In this document: positions 10,582-10,891 of the stretch, piece after piece | How positions within the stretch are numbered: the stretch's first letter is position 1 | Layout of the letters: each line of letters begins with the position of its first letter | Source of the DNA: Thermomicrobiales bacterium | GTDB taxonomy: Bacteria; Chloroflexota; Chloroflexia; Thermomicrobiales; UBA6265 | Length of the DNA: 10,891 bases | Direction: 5' to 3' | Assembly (NCBI GenBank): GCA_025937615.1 | Contig: JAICRA010000017.1 | Location: forward strand, 1 to 10,891 | Translations under genes and position numbers: made by a program | Notes under the pieces: generated by a model | Seen by the model: only the letters and a program-made list of their open reading frames with translations | Databases searched by the model: none | Told to the model about the DNA's origin: nothing

Positions 10582-10891
10582 CTAACTGGCGGACAACGCC
10601 GCTGGTTCCCTGACGACTCCATTGCGGGATTGGGTCGACTCTACGGCTTCGAGCACAAAGGCCACGGCTTCCCCCCAGGGAATTGTTAGATCAGGGAGGC
10701 GAATACGGATGGACTGCGCGGTCAGTTTCACGGCGTGGCCGAGACGTGACACCAAGCGGCGCTCGAGACCAGCGGTGGGTACGGGGCGGATGACGATTTC
10801 TCGCTCTCGCTCGATCATCGATTCGATACCGAGCGCCTGCGCCCGGATGCGGAGTGCAATCAGCGCCAGAAGATGCTCGACCTCCTCGGGA
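10582..10891 (-). CDS. mfd: Transcription-repair coupling factor Mfd, C-terminal end (partial)
   Basis: The minus-strand frame is open from the right window edge to a stop at 10582-10584, giving the last 102 residues. The segment entering at the edge reads PEEVEHLLALIALRIRAQAL, then GIESMIEREREIVIRP, and ends with LPDLTIPWGEAVAFVLEAVE. This matches the pattern of the Mfd C-terminal (TRCF, domain 7) region, where P-x-x-V-x-x-L-L precedes a helix and a short beta strand. Mfd displaces RNA polymerase stalled at DNA lesions and recruits UvrA. The domain 7 region normally autoinhibits the UvrA-binding domain. An internal ATG at 10818 could be mistaken for the start of a 78-residue gene, but the open frame and the similarity continue upstream. 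It is convergent with the sulfurylase/kinase gene, 74 bp away. Only the tail is visible, so the call rests on a short region. Confidence 0.78.
   Translation of the reverse strand, partial: PEEVEHLLALIALRIRAQALGIESMIEREREIVIRPVPTAGLERRLVSRLGHAVKLTAQSIRIRLPDLTIPWGEAVAFVLEAVESTQSRNGVVREPAALSAS

Noticed and set aside
10582..10818. Separate 78-residue gene starting at an internal ATG
   Set aside because: The frame continues open to the window edge with Mfd-like sequence, so this is only the end of mfd.

Overview
The window is a GC-rich bacterial housekeeping segment. It has no mobile element, CRISPR array, tRNA/rRNA or defence-type locus, and no gap between genes exceeds about 200 bp. An HspR-type heat-shock repressor coupled to dnaJ, a Gram-positive-type LexA box (GAAC-N4-GTTC), a fused ATP sulfurylase/APS kinase and a DUF4126 membrane protein together suggest Chloroflexota, possibly a Thermomicrobia/Sphaerobacter-like organism. 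That placement is inferred from gene content only; no marker here proves it.

Left half (1-5107), all on the minus strand. In transcription order: lexA, a DUF4126 membrane protein, dnaJ, hspR, purA, fabZ, and the N-terminus of a small membrane protein running off the left edge. dnaJ and hspR share one base (TGATG) and must be co-expressed. purA and fabZ follow at gaps of about 55 bp, each with a good ribosome binding site. lexA has a well-formed promoter whose -35/-10 spacer contains a perfect LexA operator, so SOS autoregulation can be read from the sequence.

Right half (5306-10507), plus strand. mutS2 is divergent from lexA and starts at a GTG codon. It is followed by a TauE/SafE-family permease whose last ~30 codons are thrown out of frame by one extra T, and by a bifunctional sulfate adenylyltransferase/APS kinase. 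The last two form a small sulfur island that would turn sulfate into PAPS and move a sulfur oxyanion across the membrane. A strong hairpin terminator lies after the sulfur gene. Convergent to it on the minus strand is the C-terminal end of mfd, cut by the right edge.

Three genome-maintenance genes (lexA, mutS2, mfd) lie within 6.5 kb, next to protein-quality-control genes (dnaJ, hspR). No novel multi-gene system is visible. The points most worth checking are the permease frameshift, the LexA operator placement, the half zinc finger of DnaJ, and the dnaJ-hspR pair standing apart from dnaK/grpE.
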